Shown one piece after another: positions 26,801-37,300 of a DNA stretch of 64,000 nt. The translations under genes and the position numbers were made by a program. Below the pieces are notes generated by a model. It was not told the origin of the DNA, searched no databases, and worked only from the letters and a program-made list of their open reading frames with translations. The stretch spans positions 20,733,792-20,797,791 of the forward strand of contig NC_133216.1 of assembly GCF_040436345.1 (NCBI RefSeq). Reading direction: 5' to 3'. The first letter of the stretch is position 1, and the number at the start of each line of letters is the position of its first letter. Origin of the DNA: Pagrus major (Eukaryota; Chordata; Actinopteri; Spariformes; Sparidae).

Positions 26801-27694
26801 ATCGCCTGATTTCTGCCACCAGCTCCTCTGGGTTTGTTCTGCATGGTGGGGAAAATGCGACTTTTAAACCTCAGACCACCCGATGGTGATACTTTGAAAA
26901 GTGATAACATGACTTTTATTAAGTAATTGTAAAGGTTAAAAACATCAGTTGCAACTCATCCAAATAATGTTTATAAATGAACCACACAGTATTTATTATT
27001 ATGAACATCAATTGCAACTTTCCAATAAACAATTGCTTATAAGTCGTTTATAAAGCATTTCATTGCTTGTCAACAGTGAAATAACTGTTAAATAAAGTTT
27101 AATTACCTATGAATTTGCCGTTTTTAATTATATGTAATTGTTTATTTTAATGACATGATAGATATTAAAAAGTCTTACCAAATATATGAATGTATTAACA
27201 TATCAAAGACCCAGAAAAAAATACTGAGGACATGACCTCAGTGGCCTCAATGGTAGCCTGCTCCTACATAGTTATTATGACATCACACTTATCAATTAGC
27301 CACTGTGCTGTTGGCTATCTTCATAAATGTTACAATATATGATACAACTCACGCACTCTGGAGTCAAATCCAGAAGGTCGATTGATTTGGTCCTCAATTG
27401 TCCTCCTTTGTCATATTCCAGGATTATACCTGATAGCAGAAAAACAATTTAAACCAGGAGCGGCTATTCATGTCGGCCAAACTAGCATTCACTCAGCTAA
27501 CGCTAACCAACATGGTGTTGGAGCTAGTTATGTAAGCATACAGTAAATTGTTGTCAAAGTTGAAAAACAGTCCTCTACAACAGCGGGACGTTCCCTTCAG
27601 ACGAAGTGACGTTACAGCTGGGACACCTTTGAGTAATGAAATTATTTGTATTACCTGGTGGATAATATCTGAGAAGGAACCGCTTTAGTTTCAT
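17868..27694 (-). CDS. daw1: DAW1, dynein assembly factor with WD repeats 1 (complete, 13 coding exons, 415 aa)
   Basis: Exons in transcript order: 27694-27655, 27429-27357, 26838-26694, 25391-25333, 25231-25109, 24979-24880, 24631-24524, 23896-23790, 23635-23533, 23002-22888, 21939-21863, 18182-18020 and 17902-17868 (TGA at 17870-17868). The total is 1248 nt, or 415 residues, the same length as I recall for human DAW1. The N-terminus [14 protein letters not shown] is followed by a short helical region and a run of WD40 repeats. Visible repeat signatures include [85 protein letters not shown] and [10 protein letters not shown]. Family knowledge: DAW1 (ODA16 in Chlamydomonas) helps deliver preassembled outer-arm dynein into motile cilia. 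The second exon must use the donor CCAGA|GTGCGT, because the neighbouring GTGAGT would break the frame. The gene is divergent from transporter copy 1 and convergent with sphkap. Confidence 0.95.
19722..19962. repeat. Short DNA-transposon remnant with target-site duplication
   Basis: The element is flanked by identical copies of GTTAGGTACTA (19711-19721, and again from about 19964). Its ends, GGACTGTAATAATTA and the reverse complement of the right end CGGCTGCAAATAACAATT, are loosely inverted. The duplicated flank fits a target-site duplication of 8-11 bp, as in hAT-type insertions. It lies in the large intron between the last two thirds of daw1 (18183-21862). Confidence 0.55.
22109..22465. repeat. 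MITE-like element (family B) in daw1 intron
   Basis: The left end TTAAAGCAACATTATGTAAC and the right end (reverse complement TTTAAAGCAACATAATGTAG) form near-perfect terminal inverted repeats of about 20 bp around 357 bp. There is no open frame of note. The TTAAAG tips resemble those of families A and C in this window, but the internal sequence differs. Confidence 0.75.
25510..26128 (+). mobile_element. LTR-like sequence (probable solo LTR) in daw1 intron
   Basis: The order of signals on the plus strand is that of a retroviral-type LTR: TATAAAGG at 25977-25984, then AATAAA at 26053-26058, then a downstream block ending near CACTAGACA. No internal gag or pol frame is present. Exact ends and target duplication could not be fixed, so the coordinates are approximate. 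It lies in the daw1 intron between 25391 and 26694, antisense to the gene. Confidence 0.4.
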
Positions 27695-28972
27695 GTTTCC
27701 ATGTGTTTGGGTTAGCTAGCTACTTCACATCACCTATCAACAAACCGTTGCTATGGCGACACACTCGCGGCACATGCCCACGTGCAGTCACGACGCATGC
27801 GTAGTACGAAGATAAGATCTCAACAGCTCCGGAGGCTTCTTCCCTTTTATTTTGAAATTGTACTACAATGGATCGGGTACGGAGATAATACGTCAATGTT
27901 TTGCTCTGAAGAGAACGGAGCACAGAATGTAAACAAAATTATATATCAACAGACAAACATAATACAAAATAAATAAATTAAATGAAAAATAACAGTACTA
28001 ATAAATCAGAAGCTAGGGGGTCTCTGCTAATAATCCTGAGGCATCGATAATGTCCAGAAGTTTCCTTGGTGTTTTCTTTCTCATATATTTTCGTGAATTG
28101 TAATACAATGAAAGTTCCCTCATAAAAAACATCAATAGGGGTTGTGTTTTGATACATTTACATTTGTGGAGGAAAATTTACTTAAAAGAAACGAAATATT
28201 CGAGAAAACGTCATATTTCTTATCTTCCATTATAATTCCAAAGTATTGCTATAAAGGCAAAAGACAAATAAATGATCTGTAGTCTGTGTTTCTTCATCAC
28301 AGCAAGTGCAGTTATCGCGATCATTGTTGAATCTTTGTTAAATACTTTGAATGAAGTTCTCTTTTTTTTAACTAGGCTGACAAAAGGTATGAGAAGCTGA
28401 GTTCCTGCTGAACTGAACTGAAATGACTTTCTCATGGCAAGGTCTGTCCAGCTGCTTATTGCTGTTTTTTGGGAGACTCAAGGACCTCCCATTACAACTT
28501 ATTTGGGTTGTATATGGTGAATAATTCTAATATTTTCATATTTAAATGTTACTGTTTTTACAGCTGTTGACATATTTCTTTTTGAGAAATGATTAATCAT
28601 TTACTAATTACTTTGCTGCAGAAGTGGAGTGATCTTATTTCTGAACTCAATTTGCCCGCCTCTGCTTTACAATAACACGTTTCTCTTTGTTTAATTGTTT
28701 GATATAATCTATCAGAGGCTTGTACCTGAAGAAAGCCTCATTTCATCAACTCTCAGCTATCCTTCTGTTTCCTAACAGTTCAAAGTCTATTGTTAATGAA
28801 TTGTGACAAAGGCACGTGCAGATCATAAAGATAAATTGCTCCGAGGAACACTCACTAGCACTTACGGGATAGGCCAGGTAGTCAGACTAAAAATTAAGAC
28901 CAAGTTTTCAGGCAGCACTCCTGGAAATAAATACCAAAGAAGATCCCTGGGAGATTCTTCTCAGGTAAAAGC
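27695..28972. other. Shared upstream interval of daw1 and the first slc19a3 copy
   Basis: This is 1.28 kb between divergent start codons. The daw1 side (27695-27850) is relatively rich in CG dinucleotides and carries the X-box. The rest is AT-rich, with no coding frame that resembles a protein. In human, CCL20 lies between DAW1 and SLC19A3; I see no chemokine exon here. A non-coding first exon of the transporter could lie in this interval but cannot be placed. Confidence 0.45.
27747..27760 (-). promoter_or_regulatory. X-box (RFX-factor site) in the daw1 promoter
   Basis: The minus strand reads GTCGCCATAGCAAC, two inverted half sites (GTCGCC and AGCAAC) with a 2-bp spacer. This matches the RFX-binding X-box shared by ciliary genes. 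It lies 53 bp upstream of the daw1 ATG (27694), the spacing typical of functional X-boxes. It fits the ciliary role of DAW1, where RFX factors and FOXJ1 drive expression. Function is inferred. Confidence 0.75.
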
Positions 28973-30607
28973 ATGGCGTGTTGGGCCAAGCTGGAGTCCT
29001 CCAGCTGGATTTATCCCACCGCACTCCTGTCCCTCTATGGGTTTTTTGCAAACTGCAGAGTAGCAGAGCCCTTCCTCACACCATACCTAATTGGACCATA
29101 CAAGAACATCTCTGAAGAAGTGGTAAGAATGGCAGACACATACATAGTCCTCTGTGCAAACACAGAATTCATTTACAGTCGGTGTCTTTTATTAGGAGTA
29201 CTTCTATGAGATCAACCGCTCTTCGGTTTTGATTGATGATGAGATATGCATGCCCCTGATATGAGATAGGCATGCCAGGATCAGCATCTTGTTCTCTGGT
29301 GCTTGTTGTTTCCCCACAGGCGACCAACTACCTGTTCCCTATCTGGACATACTCCTACCTGGCGTTCCTTTTCCCCATTTTCCTCCTGACTGACTTCCTG
29401 AGGCATAAACCCCTCATTATGCTGCAGGGGCTCTTCCTGGTCACCAACTACATCCTGCTCTGCTTTGCCCCGGGTCTGCCTGCCATGACCTTCCTTCAGG
29501 TCCATTGAAACACAGTTGGCAATTGTTGAAAATCCAACATATATTTCTCAAATAATTCAGAAGACTTCAGTCCTGCTGTTAAAAATGACTGAAATCTCAA
29601 CTGTTCCGTCCAAACAACAGGTCAACTATGCTGTTGTGACGTCCTCAGAGGTGGCCTACTTCTCCTACATTTACAGTGTGATTCCAGTTGAGAATTACCA
29701 AAGAGCCACTGGTTACCTGCGGAGTGCCATGCTGGCTGGATATACATTTGGTGCCAGCCTGGGCCAAATGCTCATCTCCCTGGCAGGTAGGGTATCCTAG
29801 CCGATATAGTTAAATATTCTCTCCTCATTAAGGTAAAGGCACATTCACTGCAAAGAAAATTATAAAGGACCTGCACTGAACTAACTCCAAAATTTGAGCA
29901 AGCACTGATGAGCTCTAATCAACAGGAGTGGACTACTTCTACATCAATGCTATCACTCTGGGGATTGTAAGCATGGCTTTTCTCATCTCCTTCTGGTTGC
30001 CCATGCCCCAGAGGAGCCTGTTCTTCAAAGGCAGAGAGGCTGCAGCTGTGGGCCCGCAGTCCCAGCAGGAGGGGCTGCCGGGACCGAATAGGTCTGAGGA
30101 GCCGGTGATGTATAAGGACGAAGCTGGCTCGGAGAGAGAGAAGATGGAGCATGATGGCAGTACTGGCTGGTGCCGAGGGGAAAATGTGGCCTCCGCGGCC
30201 CATCTACTTTGGCAAAGCTTCAAGGAGTCGTATTCTTCCAGGCATTTACTTTTTCACATTTTTTTTTTCAATACACATTACACTTTGAATGTAGATCTGC
30301 TGAGCCCACACCTCTTGTCCTGTATGATTATTCAATGTTTTTCTAGAATGTATTCACATAGTATTACTTTATTAGATAGAATTAAAAGCCTTCTAGTTAC
30401 AATCATGATGATAATGTGTTTTAATTATGCCCACCATGCAGGCGTTTAATCTACTGGTCCCTGTGGTGGGCTCTGGCCACAGCTGGCTACGTGCAGATTT
30501 TCAACTACATCCAGCTGATGTGGAACCATATAGAACCATCTGCCACATCGTCCATCTACAACGGAGGTGTAGAAGCTGCGTGCTCTCTTGTGGGTAAGAC
30601 TGGTTGA

Positions 30608-30657
<50 letters not shown>

Positions 30658-33600
30658 AAAAGGTTCCTATCTCCAAGCTCACTCAGTCTGATCTGGTATC
30701 ATCATGTAGAGAAATTAATTAATTAAGTCTGGAAATATTCTATATTTTTCTTAATGTCAGCAAACCCCATCGAATAATCATATATCCTGTGTCGCCAAGG
30801 CTTATTCTTCTGTGCTGCATACATCCATTATTGTCCAAAAAAGCACATCAACGAGCCACACTATTGCACTGGATCATATGCTCCATTATTACAATGAATA
30901 TGGCCACTGTAGGTAATTTTGAGTCAAAATATTACCTTCCAATATTGAATAAATATTGAATAAATGCATAAAAAAATAAATATGCCAATGCAATATTTCC
31001 CAAAATAAATAAGTGGGGCAATAAAAATATAAATGGGTTTTTATTTTTAAAACTTCATTTTTCAAAGGAGAACTTTTATTTATTTCAGGAGACTTTTTAT
31101 TCCCAATTTTTTTGGCAGTTGGCATCAACCAGAACCCTCGAGTAGAGACAGTTGAATCATCTCTGTTTACTCCAATGGATCATTATTTTTAAAGCAATGG
31201 CGAAACGTGGAGCCTCTCAATAGTTCCCAGAAGTTAACTGCAAGTAATAGCAGCCCAGTACTGTAAATCAATCAATCAATAACTTGTGTATTAACTACAG
31301 ACTGCCAAACATTGGACTTAGAACGTCCTAGAACTATCTTAAGCACTGTGAATCTCTTTTTTAATCATTTATTTATTTATTCATTTATTTAATATCGGCT
31401 AAAATGGCATTCCATAGTGGACATTATCAAAAAGCAGAATAACAAAATAACAAGAGAAATAACAAAAGAAAGAGAAGAGACGAGAAGAGAAAGTTGCTTT
31501 TGGACCACAGAAGCAGGAAATTGCAGAGGGGATGGGCAGAAGATTGCAGCACAACCACATTATATAGACCACAATAAAATTTAACAATGTTATTAAAACC
31601 TTCCATGTCTGATGGCACATAGTCCTATAAAAAGTTGCAATTAAAAGGAAACAACCATGCTATTTTTGGCTCTATGGGATACCTGATTAAATGTAAAATT
31701 TGTATTGATTTTAAAAGGGAATGGCAGCGCCATGGTCCTGTTGGCCTACTCTCAACCTGGCTCAGCCTGAGAAGAAGAAGAGTAATTGCTTCAATTAAGA
31801 AGAAAGCGTTAGGAGGTAATGGGTTCTCTGATTATTGCTGATAGTTGATTCCAGCAGCCAGGTGGAAGTGGTTCATCATAATGGACAGGTGCTGTGGAGG
31901 CCAGTGAAGGCATGTGTAATGTGAGAAATTAATAGTTTTGAATTCAGTAATCAATGTATGGTAGAGAACATATCAGGATGTGAGAGGAGGGTAGATTTCC
32001 CTTTAAGGTGTAAGGGTCAGAAAGTCACATGAGGGGCAATTTTATCTGCCTGAGGTGTTTACAGGAAGGTAGATAGGATGACATTTACTGTCCTAATAAA
32101 ACACCAACAAGGGTTACTCTGCCCTGGGAGAAGCATGATCAACACAAACATCAGGGGATCATTGTTTTGGGAAGAAATGATTAACAACTGTCTCTAAAAG
32201 TATGTAACCCCTACTCTGTTGTATTTAAGTCGGAAACATTTGGAAGACTGCAGAGAACACTTCGGGCCTTCTCTTCATGCTGCATGTATTAAAGAGATCT
32301 CATTCATCACACTGAGTCTCAAATTCTTCAGAGAATTAGCAACTCTCAACCTCAACAAGGAGAATTTCCCTTACAGTGCACATTAGGGTTTTGTTTAGAG
32401 GCCATGTTACCATCAATACCAACATTCAAGGAAAGAAATGTTGTTGTCAGGATTAATAGATGAATCACAACAAGAATGCACATGCACAGTGGAGGTGTTG
32501 TGCACAGGAATGACAGATAAATCACTTTTGTCTTTCTCCTCTATGGGCCAGGTGCTGCAGCAGCCTTCTCCGTGGGCCACCTCAAGGTGACCTGGACCGT
32601 GTGGGGAGAGCTGGCACTAGGGTTGTTCTCAGCTGTAGCCACGGGTGCCGTCTTTCTAATGGCGTTCACCAGCAGTATCTGGGTGTGCTATGGTGGTTAT
32701 GTCATATTCAAGTCCTGCTACATGTTTCTCATCACCATCACAACGTAAGTTCACTGTAGAATTTCTCTAAATAAAACTTTTATCTGCAGTGTTAAGCTGT
32801 GTTTCCACCGCAGGAACATTCCCGAACGAGTAGGAGCTTTGGAGGAAGTCACTGCAGGGATCAGGGTCTAAATTAAGTTCCCTCAAACAAGTCACTGCAT
32901 GGGGAGTATGTAGTACTTCAGGACCTGGGGGGCCATTGCATATTAAAATACAATGAAAATTAGTTCAGCAGCAATGCATATGTGTGATCACCCCCATGTG
33001 TGAAAAAATGCAAGTGCCCTCTTTGATGCCACTATGGTAGATGAAACATATATAGTCCTCTCTAGGGTGCCTTTCCAATGGACAAAGCGTAGTGAAGTGC
33101 CCTTTCTACACTATAAATATATCACGACTTTCTGCAGGCTGGTGCCCTCCTGCATACATGTGGTTCCCTTTTTACTTTTTGTAAAAAGTGATGTTCAAAT
33201 TGCTTATTTTGTCCAACCAACATCTCAAACCCATAAACCTTTACAATGATATACAATGAAAAGCAGAAAACGCTTACTTCGCATTGCTTATAAATATCTA
33301 TGCTAGTCTAACCATGTTCTCTCATAAATTATAAGCACTATGTTATTTTAGATTTCAGATAGCAGCCAACCTATCCATGCAGTGCTATGCTCTGACATTT
33401 GGGATCAACACGTTTGTGGCCCTTCTGCTGCAGACCATTTTAACCTTCATAGTTGTGGATGAAGCTGTACTGGGACTGGACATTGTGACGCAGGTATGTC
33501 TGTCTTACTTTATAACTTCTTCAATTCTAATGGCAGCATACAGATATTTAACACTGACCATCTCTGGGTGAACTGTAAGAACATGTGAGGACAGGGCGAC

Positions 33601-33847
33601 ACCTGGTGGTTATCATTCACTGTTGCATGCAGACATTTTTGGTGAGGCCTGTTTTTTAACAGGAGTACAATGACAATGGTGGCTTTCTCTGCAGTTCATT
33701 ATTTACGGAAGCTACTACGCTGCCATCTCTGTGCTGTTTCTGATCCGAGGGAGCTACACCGCCTGCACAAGTCAACGTAGTCCAGAGCTCACAGATACCA
33801 AGGAACAAGAGCCCAGTGTGGAGGTGATCTCTGCTGAACGCTTCTGA
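28973..33847 (+). CDS. slc19a3: SLC19A3-type thiamine transporter, tandem copy 1 (8 coding exons, 483 aa)
   Basis: Exons: 28973-29122, 29320-29499, 29621-29786, 29926-30241, 30442-30593, 32552-32744, 33352-33493 and 33695-33847 (TGA 33845-33847). The total is 1452 nt, or 483 residues. The family is recognised by [66 protein letters not shown] and [10 protein letters not shown]. It should be a 12-helix plasma-membrane facilitator of the SLC19 family (SLC19A1 reduced folate, SLC19A2/3 thiamine carriers). Assignment to SLC19A3 rests on sequence and on the daw1/agfg1 neighbours. The sequon NIS is in the first extracellular loop. The central loop between helices 6 and 7 (exon 4) is charged and variable. 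The exon 4/5 junction is unusual: the best join uses a GC donor at 30242. AATAAA at 34100-34105 ends the transcript. Confidence 0.9.
30610..30649 (+). repeat. (GT)20 microsatellite
   Basis: An uninterrupted GT dinucleotide run lies about 15 bp inside the intron following exon 30442-30593 of slc19a3 copy 1. It is likely length-polymorphic. Confidence 0.95.
31915..32375 (+). mobile_element. Probable solo LTR in slc19a3 copy 1 intron
   Basis: The element begins TGTAATGTGAG and ends CCCTTACA, giving the inverted tips TGTAA/TTACA and the TG...CA form of LTRs, 461 bp in all. Inside are TATTTAAG near 32220 (TATA-like) and ATTAAA near 32289 (poly(A)-like), in the correct order. No internal coding region is next to it. 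No clear target-site duplication was found, so age or boundary error is possible. Confidence 0.5.
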
Positions 33848-34099
33848 GCAAGGTCAACAAACTGTTATAGTCTTGTTCTGTTCCAATTGGTCATGGGGAT
33901 TAAGTTAATTATGAATCATTCAACAGTATTACTGTTTTCTCTAATGAGTGTAAAAATAAGCATATTATTGACTCCAAAATATAGCTGAAAGATTCAGCAA
34001 TGACCTTTAAGTTGCTGACAAACCCATGTGTGTTGTCTATAATATCTCTACAACTTCATATCTCTACAAAAATCTATTGAGGAAGCTCAACAACAGCTC

Positions 34100-34105
34100 A
34101 ATAAA
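34100..34105 (+). other. slc19a3: Poly(A) signal of slc19a3 copy 1
   Basis: A canonical AATAAA lies 253 bp after the TGA at 33847. The next transporter start codon is only about 270 bp downstream, at 34372, so termination of copy 1 and initiation of copy 2 are tightly packed. Confidence 0.65.
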
Positions 34106-34324
34106 GTTGCAATTACTACTGATTAGTGAGGTATATTAAAGATAAAGTGCTGAGATTTGTCTGGTCGCCTGTTTTATTTGTGACACGTGTATCAGAGCTG
34201 GACGGTCACCAAGGTGCTGCTGCTCTTTGACCGGGTTGTTGATTGACAAACCAAGCTCAACACTTAGACAACTTCAGGTGCTTGCTACAAAGGAAGGGTA
34301 GCACGGCGAGAAATATATATATAT

Positions 34325-34333
34325 GTATATAAA
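34325..34333 (+). promoter_or_regulatory. slc19a3: Possible TATA box of slc19a3 copy 2
   Basis: A TATATAAA word lies about 40-45 bp before the ATG at 34372, inside an AT-alternating stretch (34314-34333). If it is real, the 5' UTR would be very short. A chance match in AT-rich sequence, or an upstream non-coding exon, is equally possible. Confidence 0.3.
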
Positions 34334-34371
34334 CAAATAACACATACCTGAAAGAAGTAGAAGAGCCGAAG

Positions 34372-37300
34372 ATGGAGGCAGTCAAGAGGTGGAGGGAAGA
34401 CTGGAGGTACCCCACAACTCTGCTGTGCATATATGGATTCTTCAGCACAGTTAAACCCCTGGAGCCTTTCCTCATCCCGTACCTGACAGGACCGGACAAG
34501 AATTTGACAACAGAGCAGGTATGAAAATATAATTATATAAAGCAAACATTCAAAGGAGTGATTATGGCTGAACATATATACAGTATTTCAGTTTGCCGTT
34601 GCAGTTTTGTGGCTTTAAAGGATAAGTTTGACCAAAAATGAAAATTTGCCATGCCGATGGAAAGCTGGGTGAAGTTTTGTAGTCCATAAAACATTTCTGG
34701 AGCTTCACAGCAAAAACAACTCCAAAACAACTAAAGTAGATGGGGACATGTTTTAAAACGTAAAAAACAACCAAAAAAAGATAACATAAAATGGCTCCAT
34801 ACAGTCATGTGGCATAATTCAAGTGTCCGAAAGCCCTGAGATTGATTTGAAAAGACTGTGTTTATACCCTTCTTTAAGCTGAATTTGTCACTGTTCCTGC
34901 TAAAATAAAACCGTTATTATAGTGTAGGTTGACCATGTGTTGAGGGTGTAAATAATGTTGATTCAACTCAATTTGGGATCTCTGGGCTTCTGGAGATTTG
35001 GATTACACTGGCCATCTATTTCAGGTGTTTAGGGGATTGGGTTGTTTGCTTTATGGACTCTGAAACTTCCATCTGCATGTGGGTGAGTAGATAATGACTG
35101 AGTTTTCATTTTCTTATCCTTTAACAAGGAAACATAAAATACCTAATACACTTACTTTTTTGGCCTTATAGAAACTACATTTACATGTTGAATAATCAAT
35201 CAAACCAACTTGCTGAGTCACAGTCAAGAGTTTTATCCAATCTTTATTACTTGAGAGGTAAAAACACAATCACGATTTTTAAAAAAACACAATTTATTGC
35301 TATGAAGCATATAGTTCAAGTCTTACATGCAGTGGCTCTTTAGTAATTTATCTCTCCGTTTTTCCTCATCAGGTTAACAATCAAATTTTCCCAGTGTGGA
35401 CATACTCCTACCTGTCTGTGCTGGTGCCGGTGTTCCTGCTGACGGACTGGCTGCGCTACAAGCCTGTGGTGGTGTTCCAGTGCGCCAGCCTCTTCATCAC
35501 CACAGCGATGCTACGCTGGATGTACAGTGTATCCGCCATGCAGGCCATGCAGTTCTTCTACGGAGTGGTGACAGCCAGTGAGGTGGCCTATTTCTCCTAC
35601 ATCTACAGGTCATGCACTCAAAGGGTGGAGCAAGACACTAACTTTTTAACTTCTGCACTGTTAGGACACACATGACATTTTGCTTTTCATTACAGTATGG
35701 TGGATCTGAAAAGATACCGGAAAGCCACCTCTTACAGCCGCAGTGTGCAGCTCCTGGGGTACACAGTGGGCTCTGTGCTGGGCCAGCTGCTTGTCAGCTT
35801 CAACCTCATGTCCTACGACAACATCATGATATTTACTCTAGTTCTCACTGCCATCGCTCTCTTCACTTCCTGTCTTCTGCCAATGCCTCAGCAGAGCATG
35901 TTCTTTCACCGCAAACACACCGGACAGAAAACAGTAACAGAGGGTGCAACAGAACACACGAGTGGATCAAAGGTTTCCCAGGAAGGAGTAAGAGATGAAA
36001 ATGTGGAGAGAAGAGGAGAAACAGAGGATGAAGCAGGAAAAGGACTGGATGAGAAAGGCCCTAAAGTTGAGGACCTTGGGGAGTCAGTTGGCACACAGAC
36101 CTGTGGCAAAGTCCTCCTCCAGCTGTGGAGGGACTTCCGTCAGTGCTATTCCTCCAGACAGCTGCTCTACTGGTCAGTGTGGTGGGCGATGGCCACCTGT
36201 GGCTACAACCAGACTGTCAACTATGTGCAGGTCAGTTGCAAAGGTAACAAACACCAATCAAGAACAATATTAAAACCACTGACAGGTGAATGTTCTGCTG
36301 GGAAATGACATTTATGTGGATGCCACTTTGACATACACACAACCCAAACACCAAGTACACCGCCTTATGGCAACAGCACTCCTGAATGCCAGTGGCTTCC
36401 CACAGCAGGACAGTGCAGACCCACCTCACCCTAAAAACTGCTCAGAAATTGCCCAAGGAACGTGACAAAGAGCTCAAGTAATCGACCCGGCCCCTAAAGT
36501 CCCCAGATTCCATTCCGTTCAAGCATCCATAGGACATGCCGGAACATGTCCAATCCATGGAAGACCCATCTTGCAAAACCACAAGAATCAAAGTATCTGC
36601 TACCGACGCCCTGGTGCCAGACACAACACCCAGAGCCCTGTATCCATGCCTCCATAGGTCAGAGCCAAGTCTAATCCACGGTGGGGCCTCCATGGATCAG
36701 ACTTGTTCTGGCATGTCCCTTGGATGCTTGATCAGATTGGATCTGGGGGGATTTGGAGGCTTGAACAAGTTTCGCTCCATCGAGGCCCAATCTCACAACC
36801 CAAAGGACTCAAAGGATCTGCCACCAATGCCCTGGTGCCAGACAAAACAGGACACCCCCAGAATCCTGTGTCCATACCTCCAGGGGTCAGAGCCAAGTCC
36901 AATCAACGTTGGGGCCCCCATGGATCGGACTTGCTCTGGCACGACCTTTAAATGCTTGATCGGATTGGGATCTGGGGAATTGGGGGCTAGGTCGATGCCT
37001 CCTTGGTGGGTAGGCCCACTCCTTCGGGAGGGTGCTGTTGCCACTAAGGGGCGTAATTTGTCTGCAACGATGTTTGGGTGGGTGGTGCATGTCCAAGTGG
37101 CATGAATATGAATGGCAGGACCCAATGTTTTCAGAGAAGTACACTGCATTGTAACGAGACAGTCAATGTCATTTTACTTCACCTGTCTTTGGTTTTAATG
37201 TTGTGGTTGATCGGTGTAAACAAAAAAGTGACTTTAAAGCTACATTTACTTTATTTGTATAATCATGTAATAACTTTCTATAAATTCCCGCAGGTGCTGT

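Noticed and set aside
27353-27357. Donor GTGAGT at 27352 for daw1 exon 2
   Set aside because: It would give the downstream exon the wrong frame. GTGCGT at 27356 keeps the frame and the conserved protein.
29928-30449. 173-codon frame taken as a complete coding unit
   Set aside because: Only the part to about 30241 is transporter-like. The rest is intron read-through ending where exon 5 begins in another frame.
36536-37105. 189-codon frame in the slc19a3 copy 2 intron
   Set aside because: It is made of repeated, antisense-readable Tc1-like fragments; the repeated words appear in both strands.
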